A stretch of 56,436 nt of DNA from Paracoccaceae bacterium (GTDB lineage Bacteria > Pseudomonadota > Alphaproteobacteria > Rhodobacterales > Rhodobacteraceae), in contig JAKVCP010000004.1 in assembly GCA_022448925.1 (NCBI GenBank), forward strand, positions 36,123 through 92,558. The letters are read 5' to 3'. The notes below the pieces were generated by a model. That model saw only the letters and a list, made by a program, of their open reading frames with translations, ran no database searches and had not been told where the DNA came from. This document shows positions 19,943 to 29,168 of this stretch, in pieces (the stretch's first letter is position 1; each line of letters starts with the position of its first letter). The position numbers were made by a program, and so were the translations under genes.

Positions 19943-19998
19943 GCGGGCATAAAGTCCAAATTGACGGCTGCAGGCAAGGGGTCAGATGCGGGTCATCC

Positions 19999-21045
19999 TC
20001 ATTCTGTCAGTTTGCCACGGTTGGCGCGTCTTCTTGCCAGAAACCGTGCAAATGCATCGCGTTGGCGCTGTGGGGGAACCAACGGCTGGCCATCCTTGCC
20101 GATAAACCTTCTTTCACCGCTCAGCACGGATGAAATGGACTTTGCCAAAACATCGACTTGCGCGACAGACAAGGTGATCGGGGCCTCTGGGTCTGTCGGT
20201 TGATCAAACTCGTCAAATGGTTCAAGGCGCATCTGTTCCTGTGCGGACAATCGCGTGTTGATCCGGCACATGTCACCTTCAACCGCTTGAACGATTGCAT
20301 CGTAGTCCTGCCGGGTCACAGCCGGAGCTGCTGGTGCCACGTCAGGCAATTCATTGCACAGAGCGTCGGAAATTATGTTTCCCGTACCTGGTCCGTAGTG
20401 CCTGTTAAAGGCTTCCTGGATGATGTGTTCGGACCGTGACAAGCCGCGGTTCACGCGCCCTAAAGGCGGTTCGATCAAATCGCCTGGTGACACGCCAAGT
20501 GCCTCTGAGAGAGATGGCAAAAGGGTCTGGGCGCGTTTTGAATAGTTCATCAAGACCACCTCAGCCCCCAGTTGCTCTGACCGGAGCAAAATCTCTGAAA
20601 GCCACTCAAGACTTTTGTAGGTTCGAAGAAACTCCGTCACTGACACGCTCAATCCGGCGCGTTTTTCCTGTTGCGCTTTGTGGGACAGGACTTGACTGAC
20701 TGGATCGCGACAAAATGCGATGATCTTCAGGTGAAAGCGCGCGAAAACAGGCCGAAGATCATCCCATCGTGGGACCAACTCTCGTGACAGTCCTTCGGCA
20801 GAGAACAGAAGGGCTGGTCCCTCGAATGCGTCTGTGATGTCCAATATGTCCTGAGTCCAATTTCCCTGTGTAGACAGGTTGCCTGCGGTTACGTGACCAG
20901 CCCGGGCACGCTCGGCCGTTTTGTTGTCTGGGTAAAATATGCCGTTTCGGTCCAGGTTGTCGCGGCTGAGTGCCAGAGACGACTGGATATAGCTTGAGCC
21001 GGTTTTATGAATTCCAATATGCAGGATGAGCTGGGGTTTTGACAT
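19999..21045 (-). CDS. Sulfotransferase-like protein
   Basis: The 348-residue protein begins with HIGIHKTGSSYIQSSL, a typical 5'-phosphosulfate-binding loop of PAPS-dependent sulfotransferases. A possible 3'-phosphate-binding region is AFCRDPVSQVLSHKAQQEKR near residues 110-129. The C-terminal third (Arg-rich, RQRDAFARFLARRRANRGK) is not part of the core. These bacterial proteins often modify surface polysaccharides, but no glycan genes are near. It lies 56 bases upstream of the small exported protein on the same strand. Confidence 0.75.
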   Translation of the reverse strand: MSKPQLILHIGIHKTGSSYIQSSLALSRDNLDRNGIFYPDNKTAERARAGHVTAGNLSTQGNWTQDILDITDAFEGPALLFSAEGLSRELVPRWDDLRPVFARFHLKIIAFCRDPVSQVLSHKAQQEKRAGLSVSVTEFLRTYKSLEWLSEILLRSEQLGAEVVLMNYSKRAQTLLPSLSEALGVSPGDLIEPPLGRVNRGLSRSEHIIQEAFNRHYGPGTGNIISDALCNELPDVAPAAPAVTRQDYDAIVQAVEGDMCRINTRLSAQEQMRLEPFDEFDQPTDPEAPITLSVAQVDVLAKSISSVLSGERRFIGKDGQPLVPPQRQRDAFARFLARRRANRGKLTE

Positions 21046-21272
21046 GTGAGAACCGCTTTTGCTCGGGCGTTATGCCACGCTCCGTGGTGGTATGTATTGC
21101 ATGCTGATCACAAGTCTTCTTTTTACTCAATAGCATGCGTGCGGGTAATTTTTTCGGGCCTGCATACATCGATTTTCATCGCGTGGCGTGCTTCAGGGCT
21201 CGGCCACGGCGCGGTAACAGGAGCGATCGATATTGGTTGCGCGACGCATAAATCACCAAGCTTGAGTCATCC
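21046..21272. other. Flank of the IS5 relic, no gene seen
   Basis: This 227-base stretch separates the sulfotransferase start from the transposase relic and shows no coding signal. Its 3' part may hold a decayed transposase N-terminus. Confidence 0.3.
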
Positions 21273-21893
21273 TTGCCAAAGTCACGAACCTCAATCAACT
21301 GCGATGGGTTATGCAGGTCAGACGCACCTGCTCAATTTGGACCATCCAAGGCGCTGTACAGTCGTTGGAAGCGGCGGAACGAAAAAGGCCTTTTTGCCCG
21401 GATGCTGCTGGGACTGACCGATATGGGCTACGACACTGACACGTGGATGATAGACGCAACCCACCTCAAGACGCACCGCACGGCTTTGAGCCCGGCGCTG
21501 ACAAAGGGCGGCATGAACTCGAAGCAGAATGCCGTCACCGACGCGGCAGGCCGCACTGTGCGGATGTTCCTGAGGGCAGGCCAGCGCAGCGATTACATCG
21601 GTGCCCTGACGCCGCTTGCAGAGTTGCCTGCCGCTGAACACATGCTGGCAGATCACGGATATGATGCGGACTGGAATCGCGAAGCCCCTGAAGGCAAGGG
21701 CATTACGCCTTGCATCCCGTCATGCAAGGTCCTGATGCCTCACGACGAAACGCGATACTGAAAGCGCCACAAGATTGAGAGCAGCTTCGCTTGTCTTAAC
21801 GACTGGCGGTGCGTCGCACTACGCTACGACCCATGCCCAAAGGTTTTCCTGTCCGCTTGCGCTTTCGCCGCCATTATCATGTTCTGGTTATGA
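21273..21893 (+). pseudogene. IS5-family transposase relic with internal stop
   Basis: The frame contains an IS5-type DDE transposase: FGPSKALYSRWKRRNEKGLF, then TWMIDATHLKTHRTA with the first Asp, MLADHGYDADWNREA with the second. A TGA at 21759-21761 interrupts the frame after ETRY, and the same frame continues KRHKIESSFACLNDWRCVAL to RYDPCPKV and ends FAAIIMFWL, which supplies the expected Glu and C-terminus. The N-terminal DNA-binding part is missing or degraded. It cannot encode a working transposase. The neighbouring minus-strand relic is a different IS5 copy. Confidence 0.85.
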
Positions 21894-22204
21894 ATCCTGC
21901 ACCTACAGGACATTAGAACACAAAAAGAACGCCTGATCAGACACTTTTCGGGTAGACCACTTACCGTAGAATGTGAAACCGGACATCGTACTGGATGAGA
22001 GGTTTCCTTTTTTGGAGTGTTCCGCTTTCACCGGCGCACTCGCTGATCAATACAGGTTTCATCGCCCTCCCGTCCGGATTCTTGAGGGCGATTGGCATGC
22101 TGGGCTCTCAGGCAAAGTCCGAGAAACTTGGACTTCTGTATGAAAGGCAAGCCAAAGGGATTGATTTGGCATTTGAAGACTGGAAGATTTCCAAATGGTC
22201 TCCG
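21894..22204. other. Spacer between two IS5 relics
   Basis: An open plus-strand frame reads LGLLYERQAKGIDLAFEDWK in its middle and looks mildly protein-like, but runs into the opposing transposase relic and matches no family I know. It may be a fragment of a gene destroyed by the insertions. Confidence 0.3.
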
Positions 22205-22618
22205 GAGCTTTTGCTATCGCAGATGGCATGCAGTTTTGCGTTCGTGCCGCCCTTTGTGCGGCCAATCAGACGTCCACGCCCCCCGCTTTGACCGCCAGAC
22301 TGGAGGCCGTGCGATGCGCCTTGAGATAGATGCCGTCGATCATGACGGTCTTCGTCTCGCCGTGGTTTGCGGCCAGACTCACCATCATTTTTGCAAAACG
22401 GCCATATCCTTCCACCGCTACCAGAGATTGCACCGCGTTTTGTACGGCCCATAAATGACGGGTGCGTTACGGGATCGTAAGCCATAGCGGTTGAGAATGA
22501 TAAACTCGCTCAACACAGGTCGATCGCCCACACAAGGCGTGCCACGAGACTTTGGGAAGAAGCGCTCAAGACGCACCAGTTGCGCATCATTCAGCCAGAA
22601 AAGATCAGAGACCTTCAC
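22205..22618 (-). pseudogene. IS5-family transposase relic, N-terminal half, frameshifted
   Basis: From a GTG near 22618 the minus strand reads VSDLFWLNDAQLVRLERFFP then KSRGTPCVGDRPVLSEFIIL, the N-terminal domain of an IS5 transposase. After a stop at GPYKTRCNLW the similarity jumps frames: a middle part with the first catalytic Asp, then GRGRLIGRTKGGTNAKLHAI followed by CDS. It ends without the rest of the DDE domain. At least two frameshifts and a 3' truncation make it inactive. It abuts the 3' end of guaA, leaving only about 70 bases between. Confidence 0.82.
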
Positions 22619-22689
22619 CGCGCGTGTTTCGCACCGTGACACAGTCAGACAGGTGGGATTCAATCGGGCCTGTGCCCAACATCAAATTT

Positions 22690-24255
22690 TTATTCCCACT
22701 CGATCGTTCCCGGTGGCTTTGAAGTCACATCATACGTGACCCTGTTTATCCCTTTGACTTCATTGATAATGCGCGTCGCCGTTTCCCCGAGAAATGCGTG
22801 GCTGAAGGGGTAGTAATCCGCGGTCATGCCGTCGACCGATGTTACGGCTCGAAGCGCACAGGCATAATCATAGGTTCGTCCGTCACCCATCACTCCGACC
22901 GTACGCACAGGAAGGATGGCCACGAAAGCCTGCCAGATCTCGTCATAAAGCCCATGCTTGCGGATCTGGTCGATATAAACGGCATCGGCCTTGCGCAGAA
23001 TTTCAAGCTTTTCGCGGGTAATTTCACCGGGGCAGCGGATGGCCAAACCCGGTCCGGGGAAGGGATGGCGACCAATAAAGCTTGCTGGCAGGCCAAGTTC
23101 CCGGCCAAGAGCGCGGACTTCGTCTTTGAATAGTTCGCGCAGCGGTTCGACCAGTTTCAGGCCCATCTTTTCGGGCAGTCCCCCGACATTGTGATGGGAC
23201 TTGATCGTCACGGAAGGACCGCCGCTGAACGAAACGCTTTCAATCACGTCCGGGTACAGCGTGCCTTGGGCGAGGTATTCAGCGCCCTCTATCTGGTCAG
23301 CGTATTTCTGGAACACATCAATGAACAGTTTGCCAATGATCTTGCGCTTTGTTTCGGGATCGGAAACGCCGTCCAGTTGACCCAGAAAGAGATCCTGTTC
23401 CTGCGCGTGGATGACGCGCAAGTTCATGTGATCCCGGAACATACCGACAACTTCTTCGGCTTCGTTCAGACGCAACAACCCATGGTCCACAAAGACACAG
23501 GTCAGTTGATCGCCGATGGCTTCGTGGATCAGTGCCGCCGCAACAGAGCTGTCGACGCCGCCTGACAGCGCGCAGATCACCTTTGCATCGCCCACCTGAT
23601 TGCGAATGGCCTCAATCGCCTGTTCGCGATAGCCAGCCATGGTCCAATCGCCCGAAAAGCCAGCCAGTTTGATGAAGTTTTCGTAAAGCTTTGCGCCGTT
23701 GGGCGTGTGATGGACCTCGGGGTGGAACTGGACGGCATAGAACTGGCGCGACACATCGGCCGTGATCGCAAACGGTGCGCCGGGCGAGGTGCCATAAACC
23801 TCAAACCCTGGGGCAATTTCAGCAACATGATCGCCGTGGCTCATCCAGACCTGTTCACGCCCGTCGGCGTACCACCCATCAAGTATCTCTAGCGTCGCAT
23901 CGGCAGGCTCTACAAAAGCCCGGCCAAATTCTGCTGTTGCATGCTCGCCTGCCTCTACCCGACCGCCGAGGTCGTGCATCATCACCTGCTGACCATAACA
24001 GATCCCAAGGATCGGGACGCCCAGATCATAGACCTGTTTGGGCGGACGCGGCGACCCCTCACGCATCACGCTGTCGGGGCCACCCGAGAAAATAATTGCC
24101 TTGGGCGAAAAGTCCTGAAGAAACGCCGATGTGACGTTCTGATAGGGGTGTATCTCACAATAGACGCTAAGCTCGCGCAGGCGGCGTGCAATCAGCTGCG
24201 TTACCTGGCTGCCAAAGTCAATGATCAAGAGGCGGTCGTGGGATGCGTTTTCCAT
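22690..24255 (-). CDS. guaA: GMP synthase (glutamine-hydrolysing)
   Basis: The 521-residue protein has an N-terminal glutamine amidotransferase domain with Cys in LGICYGQQ and the His-Glu pair in [10 protein letters not shown], then the ATP pyrophosphatase loop [12 protein letters not shown] and the C-terminal dimer domain ending KPPGTIEWE. It converts XMP to GMP. The start [18 protein letters not shown] is chosen because the preceding 45 in-frame codons lack family similarity. It is divergent from the methyltransferase gene; the 409 bases between hold no recognisable gene and presumably both promoters. Confidence 0.97.
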   Translation of the reverse strand: MENASHDRLLIIDFGSQVTQLIARRLRELSVYCEIHPYQNVTSAFLQDFSPKAIIFSGGPDSVMREGSPRPPKQVYDLGVPILGICYGQQVMMHDLGGRVEAGEHATAEFGRAFVEPADATLEILDGWYADGREQVWMSHGDHVAEIAPGFEVYGTSPGAPFAITADVSRQFYAVQFHPEVHHTPNGAKLYENFIKLAGFSGDWTMAGYREQAIEAIRNQVGDAKVICALSGGVDSSVAAALIHEAIGDQLTCVFVDHGLLRLNEAEEVVGMFRDHMNLRVIHAQEQDLFLGQLDGVSDPETKRKIIGKLFIDVFQKYADQIEGAEYLAQGTLYPDVIESVSFSGGPSVTIKSHHNVGGLPEKMGLKLVEPLRELFKDEVRALGRELGLPASFIGRHPFPGPGLAIRCPGEITREKLEILRKADAVYIDQIRKHGLYDEIWQAFVAILPVRTVGVMGDGRTYDYACALRAVTSVDGMTADYYPFSHAFLGETATRIINEVKGINRVTYDVTSKPPGTIEWE

Positions 24256-24664
24256 GGGCGTGCAATAGGCCCTGTCGCGGAGCGGTGCAAGCGCGCAGGC
24301 ATGGATTGATGGCCCAGATCGCGCGCAGAGTGCTGGAAGGCCGCGATCCGGTGGCAGTGCCGCGCCTTTTCCGGCAGGCCCAGGCACCACCAGAACGGGT
24401 TTGTGCCGGGCCCGGACCGGGCTCGGACCGTGGGTGGGCGGGGCAAGGCATCACGGGCATAGCATATTCTGCCGCGCGGATTCTGGGATGTAACCCAGGT
24501 TCCCCGATGGCGCATTGTGCATTGGGCGCACCAAGATGGCAAAAAACGGCACCCCGGAGTCGTTTTTGGAAAGGGAGCGACGGTTTTCCGCCGAGCTTCG
24601 AACCCGTGACGGGATATGCAAGCGCATCTGGCGGGACCCCGCTGCAGTTTATGGGAGTTTGAAG

Positions 24665-26203
24665 ATGGCGGAAGTGGCTCGTAGACGGACCCGCGGGGGT
24701 GGTGGCGCTGCGCGGCGTGCAGAGCGCTCGGCGGTGAGTGTCGAGACCGCACGCTACATCGAACGCAATATTCCGAATTTTGAAATTCTGACACCCGAAG
24801 CGATCGAGGTAATCGAAGAAAACGCCGAGATCGTGCTCGAAGAAATCGGGGTCAATTTTGTGAACAATCCCGGGGCTTTACAGCGCTGGAAGGACGCAGG
24901 TGCCGACGTTCAGGGCGAACGTGTCCACATTCCGCGTGGTTTGGCGCGGCAATTGTGCAGCACCGCACCGCAGCGTTTTACGCAACACGCTCGCAATTCC
25001 GCCCGGAACGTTGAGATCGGGGGCAAATCGCTTGTGCTGGCCCCGGTCTATGGTCCGCCCTTTGTTCGGGACGCCAAGGGACGCCGCTATGCAACGATGG
25101 ACGACTTCGAAAAGTTTGTGAAACTGGGCTACATGTCCAAGTGGTTGCATCACTCAGGCGGCACGGTTTGTGAGCCGACAGATATTCCGGTCAACAAGCG
25201 CCATCTGGACATGTTGCACGCCCATATGACTCTGTCGGATAAGCCCTTCATGGGCTCGGTGACAGAACCAAGCCGCGCGCAAGACAGCGTCGAGATGTGT
25301 GAAATCCTGTTTGGCAAAGAGTTTGTGCGGGACAACACGGTGATGACCTCGCTCATCAATATCAACTCGCCGCTGACCTTCGATGATGTGATGATGGGCG
25401 CGATGGAGGTCTACGCGGCCAACAATCAGGCCTGCATCGTGTCGCCCTTTATCGTTGGCGGTGCCATGGCGCCTGTTTCCGTGGCGGGCACTTTGACGCA
25501 GGTCTTGGCCGAGGGTCTGGCAGGCGTTGCCTACAATCAGCTTATCCGACCGGGTGCTCCGGTGATTTTCGGAGCTTTTGTCACCTCGATTGACATGAAC
25601 TCTGGGGCGCCCACGTTTGGAACGCCTGAAGCCAGCCAAATCCTATATGGCGCCGGCCAATTGGCGCGTCGGTTGAACTTGCCATTCCGATCTGGTGGCG
25701 GATTGTGCGGATCGAAGTTGCCCGACGCACAGGCCGCCTATGAAACAGCCCATACCCACAACGCGGCATTGATGGGGGGCGTGAATTTCATGCTTCACAG
25801 CTGCGGTTGGCTGGAAGGCGGGCTGGTCTCTTCCTTTGAGAAATTCGTGATGGACGCCGATCAACTGGGCATTTTGCACAAACTGGCCGAAGGCGTGACC
25901 GCCGACACCAATGCCCAGGCGATGGATGCCCTGCGCGAGGTCGGGCCGGGCGGGCACTATTTGGGCTGCGGGCACACGCAGGCCAATTTCAAAACAGCTT
26001 TCTGGAGATCTGATCTTCTGGATTACAAGCCCTTTGAAACATGGGAAGAAGAGGGCGCGCGCGATACACAGGTCTTGGCTACCGAACGGGTGAACCGGCT
26101 GTTGAATACCTATCAACAACCGGCCTTGGATCAAGGAATCCGCGAAGCCTTGGACGCCTATATTGTGCAGAAAAAAGCCAGCATGCCCGATGCCTTTGTC
26201 TGA
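24665..26203 (+). CDS. MttB-superfamily methyltransferase (trimethylamine methyltransferase-like, non-pyrrolysine)
   Basis: The product of 512 residues belongs to the MttB superfamily (TIM barrel): YIERNIPNFEILTPEAIEVI near the start, HHSGGTVCEPTDIPVNKRHL in the middle, and FMLHSCGWLEGGLVSSFEKF plus GHYLGCGHTQANF near the end. It has no amber codon, so it is the non-pyrrolysine type; a studied relative demethylates glycine betaine using a corrinoid protein. No corrinoid protein, reductase or betaine gene is nearby, so the substrate and methyl acceptor are open. The start is the ATG after GGGAGTTTGAAG; the longer frame adds 50 atypical residues. Confidence 0.9.
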   Translation: MAEVARRRTRGGGGAARRAERSAVSVETARYIERNIPNFEILTPEAIEVIEENAEIVLEEIGVNFVNNPGALQRWKDAGADVQGERVHIPRGLARQLCSTAPQRFTQHARNSARNVEIGGKSLVLAPVYGPPFVRDAKGRRYATMDDFEKFVKLGYMSKWLHHSGGTVCEPTDIPVNKRHLDMLHAHMTLSDKPFMGSVTEPSRAQDSVEMCEILFGKEFVRDNTVMTSLININSPLTFDDVMMGAMEVYAANNQACIVSPFIVGGAMAPVSVAGTLTQVLAEGLAGVAYNQLIRPGAPVIFGAFVTSIDMNSGAPTFGTPEASQILYGAGQLARRLNLPFRSGGGLCGSKLPDAQAAYETAHTHNAALMGGVNFMLHSCGWLEGGLVSSFEKFVMDADQLGILHKLAEGVTADTNAQAMDALREVGPGGHYLGCGHTQANFKTAFWRSDLLDYKPFETWEEEGARDTQVLATERVNRLLNTYQQPALDQGIREALDAYIVQKKASMPDAFV

Positions 26204-26213
26204 CGCGTATGGC

Positions 26214-26504
26214 CTACTGCAGGGTTGGGTAGCGTAGGATACGGACCTCTGCCATCAAGGCGATAAGCAATTCGATGTGGCGCCTGATGGAATAGGTTGC
26301 GTGTTGTTCAACACGCAACGCGTTGGCTTCGGCTTCAAGCTCAACCAATGTGCTAAGGACCTTGTTTCCGCCTTTACAGCTTCCCATCCCCAGAACTGCG
26401 GGCAAGTGCCGATTGCGGCAATAATCCTTCAGCCCTAGCCGCGCCGTTCGGATCAAAAGGCGTGGCCGGTTCAGTTTTTCCAGAGTTCCCAAATCGATGT
26501 GCAT
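26214..26504 (-). CDS. DUF6477 family protein
   Basis: The 96-residue product matches DUF6477, a family restricted to Rhodobacteraceae: LGTLEKLNRPRLLIRTARLG at the start, YCRNRHLPAVLGMG in the middle and IRRHIELLIALMAEVR near the end. It looks all-helical and basic at its N-terminus. The function is unknown. It is transcribed away from the DUF6456 gene, sharing an AT-rich intergenic region with an inverted repeat, and converges on the MttB-like gene only 10 bases away. The start MHIDLG was chosen by family alignment. Confidence 0.85.
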   Translation of the reverse strand: MHIDLGTLEKLNRPRLLIRTARLGLKDYCRNRHLPAVLGMGSCKGGNKVLSTLVELEAEANALRVEQHATYSIRRHIELLIALMAEVRILRYPTLQ

Positions 26505-26649
26505 GGTCGTGTTCCTTAAGTCTGAACACTGACTATGCACGCATTCATGCCCTGTTGCGGCACGGTCGGTTATCCGGGCGGGCATTTAAAGATTGTTCAG
26601 GAAACAGAAACAAAACAAAAAATTTGAATCGTACTGTTTACGCATAAGT

Positions 26650-26680
26650 AACCAAATCATCTTTTGGTTGTTTTTTGGTT
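26650..26680. promoter_or_regulatory. Candidate operator: inverted and direct AACCAAA half-sites
   Basis: AACCAAA (26650-26656) and TTTGGTT (26663-26669) form an inverted repeat with a 6-base spacer. A further TTTGGTT at 26674-26680 repeats the second half-site 11 bases on, one helical turn. The last copy overlaps a possible -35 (TTGGTT) that is 17 bases from TATAAC at 26698-26703, upstream of the DUF6456 start. The surrounding region is markedly AT-rich. Confidence 0.5.
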
Positions 26681-26724
26681 TTTGTGGGTAACTTTTGTAT
26701 AACTTTGGCAACCGGAGGCAGAAC

Positions 26725-27765
26725 ATGACGGTTACCTTTTTGGGACAGTCGGCAGGACCCATTCCACAATGGGTTCCACAAAATGTAAGAAACTATCTGG
26801 ATCACACCGAAAAGGGGGTCCCCATCAGGCGTCTGGCACAGCGCACAGGTGTAGAGGCGTCTACAGTGCTGCGTCAGATCCGCAAGCTAGAGGGGTTACG
26901 GGACGACCTCTTGGTTGATGCGGCGTTGACTAGCTTAGGCGAAGAGGTCGCGCGGCCTCGTGACAGTCAGCAGCGTCAAAATGATGCCGCGCCGGACTCA
27001 GAGGTCTTGCAGGTGTTGCGCCGTTTGACGGAACCGGGTGCTGTTCTTGCGGTTGCTGCCGAAATGGAAAAAGCGGTTGTGGTACGCGACACCGGCTCTG
27101 GTGAAAGCACGCGAACTGCGATCATTTCCACTGATTTGGCGCAAATGCTTGCGTTGAAAGAGTGGATTCACTGCAATGCTCCGGGGCGGCTCAGTCGGTA
27201 TCGGATCACTTCGGCGGGTCGCGCAGAGGCTCAACGTTTGGTTGCCAAAGCTGAAAATGCCGCGCGTGGGTTTGCCGAATCCTGTCCTGACTTTCAACAC
27301 TCGACACCGGTAAAAAAACCAAAACGCGGTGCTTTGAATGTTGAAACGCCATTGGCGACGCTGGCTCGAAGACGAAACAAGGATGGCACACCTTTTCTGG
27401 CAGTTGATCTTGTTCGCTCGGGCGAGCGTCTGCGCGAAGACTTTGAATTGGCACAAATGTCACCGGGCTTGGCGCAGAACTGGGATCATTTTCTGACGGC
27501 AGGTGTTTCGGGGACTTCGGGTCTTGGCGGGCGCTCTGGCGGGCCGGACGCGGCGCGCGCGCGGTTCGAAAAGGCTTTGGCTGAACTTGGGCCGGGATTG
27601 GGCGATGTGGTGCTGCGGTGCTGTTGTCTGCTAGAGGGACTGGAGGCGACCGAAAAGCACATGGGTTGGTCGTCTCGCTCGGGCAAGATTGTCTTGCGGA
27701 TCGCGTTGCAGCGGTTGCGCAGACATTATGAAAGTCAAGGTGACGCGAGCCAGATGATTGGATGA
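26725..27765 (+). CDS. DUF6456 helix-turn-helix protein
   Basis: The 346-residue protein has an N-terminal helix-turn-helix region, EKGVPIRRLAQRTGVEASTV then LRQIRKLE, a central variable part, and the C-terminal DUF6456 domain with SGERLREDFELAQMSPGLAQ, NWDHF and ALAELGPGLGDVVLRCCCLL. This resembles a DNA-binding regulator; the family is common in alphaproteobacteria but not characterised to my knowledge. GGAGG lies well placed before the ATG. It is divergent from DUF6477 and may control that promoter and its own through the half-sites between them. A terminator follows within 10 bases. Confidence 0.87.
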   Translation: MTVTFLGQSAGPIPQWVPQNVRNYLDHTEKGVPIRRLAQRTGVEASTVLRQIRKLEGLRDDLLVDAALTSLGEEVARPRDSQQRQNDAAPDSEVLQVLRRLTEPGAVLAVAAEMEKAVVVRDTGSGESTRTAIISTDLAQMLALKEWIHCNAPGRLSRYRITSAGRAEAQRLVAKAENAARGFAESCPDFQHSTPVKKPKRGALNVETPLATLARRRNKDGTPFLAVDLVRSGERLREDFELAQMSPGLAQNWDHFLTAGVSGTSGLGGRSGGPDAARARFEKALAELGPGLGDVVLRCCCLLEGLEATEKHMGWSSRSGKIVLRIALQRLRRHYESQGDASQMIG

Positions 27766-27772
27766 TGCAAAA

Positions 27773-27799
27773 CAAGGCCGGGCCAAACGCCCGGCCTTG
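27773..27799 (+). terminator. Rho-independent terminator of the DUF6456 gene
   Basis: A perfect 11-bp stem CAAGGCCGGGC / GCCCGGCCTTG with a 5-base loop is followed by TCTTTTG. It ends the DUF6456 transcript. The following 320 bases up to lipA show no convincing gene. Confidence 0.88.
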
Positions 27800-28122
27800 G
27801 TCTTTTGCGCAAGAAGAGTGTTTTGAAACCTTCAGGCCGTCCTCTGATTTGGCCCGAAGACTGTTTCCAAATCCGAAACGGAGTGCCGGAAAACCTTATA
27901 TTGTTTGGGGCATGCGGTTTCAAATACACATGCCAAGATGGCCGTTCATCCGTGGCCATCTCCAAGGTGTTTGTTGTCTTCATTGTCGGTTAGAAAGACG
28001 TCGCGGGGGGCTGCGCGTGCCAGAGCGTCCTGCCACTGCATGACAGCTATGCAGGACTGGTACTGGCCTTTGCAGCACGGTATGCTAGAGACAGCCATCG
28101 GAGAGTTCAGGGGGAATTTACA

Positions 28123-29076
28123 ATGCGGGACCTCAAGATACCCGAGCAGCGGCACCCAGAAAAGGCACACCGCCCGGACAACCCGCAGCCCAAGAAGCCG
28201 AACTGGATCAGGGTGAAAGCCCCCGGCGGCGAAGGCTACAATACAACGCGCCGGATTATGCGCGAAAACAACCTTGTGACTGTTTGCGAAGAGGCCGGTT
28301 GCCCAAACGCAGGTGAATGCTGGAGCCAGGGCCACGCCACCATGATGATCATGGGGGATGTTTGCACACGGGCCTGTACATTTTGCAACATTGCCACCGG
28401 AAAACCACCCGAAGACCTGGATCCGTTTGAGCCGGGCCGCGTGGCGCATGCGGTGCAAAAGCTTGGTTTGAACCACGTTGTGATCACCTCGGTCGATCGG
28501 GACGATGTCAAAGACGGCGGCGCCGAGCATTTCGCTCAGACGATCCGTGCAGTCAGGCATCGGTCTCCGAACACGACAATCGAGATTTTGACCCCGGATT
28601 TCATCCGATGCGCCCCTGAGGTGCTGGAGGTGGTGGTCGCCGCAAAGCCCGACGTGTTCAATCACAACCTGGAAACTGTGCCAGGCCTGTATCCCGAAGT
28701 GCGTCCGGGCGCGCGCTACTTCCATTCGCTAAGACTGCTGCAAAGGGTCAAAGAGCTGGATCCATCGATCTTTACCAAATCGGGGATCATGGTCGGCTTG
28801 GGTGAAGATCGTCAGGCCGTGATGCAGGTCATGGAGGACATGCGCGCTGCGGACATCGATTTCCTGACCATTGGGCAGTACCTGCAGCCAACTCCAAAGC
28901 ATCATGCGGTGGATCGGTTCGTAACTCCGGATGAGTTCAAGGGATACGAGAAAGCGGCATACGGCAAGGGCTTTCTGATGGTTTCGGCGACACCGCTGAC
29001 GCGGTCTTCCTATCATGCGGGCGATGATTTTGCCCAGCTGCGCGCTGCACGTGAGGCCAAGCTGGCCAAGGGCTGA
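28123..29076 (+). CDS. lipA: Lipoyl synthase
   Basis: The 317-residue radical SAM enzyme inserts two sulfur atoms into octanoyl groups on lipoate-dependent proteins. The auxiliary iron-sulfur cluster cysteines are Cys55, Cys60 and Cys66 ([12 protein letters not shown]), and the radical SAM cluster is Cys81, Cys85 and Cys88 (CTRACTFC). The C-terminal Ser ligand is in [10 protein letters not shown]. Length and motifs are complete. AGGGGG lies before the ATG. lipB is not present in this window. Confidence 0.98.
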   Translation: MRDLKIPEQRHPEKAHRPDNPQPKKPNWIRVKAPGGEGYNTTRRIMRENNLVTVCEEAGCPNAGECWSQGHATMMIMGDVCTRACTFCNIATGKPPEDLDPFEPGRVAHAVQKLGLNHVVITSVDRDDVKDGGAEHFAQTIRAVRHRSPNTTIEILTPDFIRCAPEVLEVVVAAKPDVFNHNLETVPGLYPEVRPGARYFHSLRLLQRVKELDPSIFTKSGIMVGLGEDRQAVMQVMEDMRAADIDFLTIGQYLQPTPKHHAVDRFVTPDEFKGYEKAAYGKGFLMVSATPLTRSSYHAGDDFAQLRAAREAKLAKG

Positions 29077-29135
29077 AGACGCCTGGACCGTGCGTGGAAT
29101 AGATCGGTCATGATGCGCAAATGCGCATTGGTGGT

Positions 29136-29168
29136 CCACGCGGCGTGGATGTGCCGCGTGGGGTTTTT
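29136..29168 (+). terminator. Rho-independent terminator of lipA
   Basis: A 9-bp stem CCACGCGGC / GCCGCGTGG with an 8-base loop is followed by GGTTTTT. It reaches the last base of the convergent cytochrome gene. Confidence 0.85.

Noticed and set aside
24665-26203. Pyrrolysine-containing trimethylamine methyltransferase
   Set aside because: The frame has no internal amber codon, so it belongs to the non-pyrrolysine branch.
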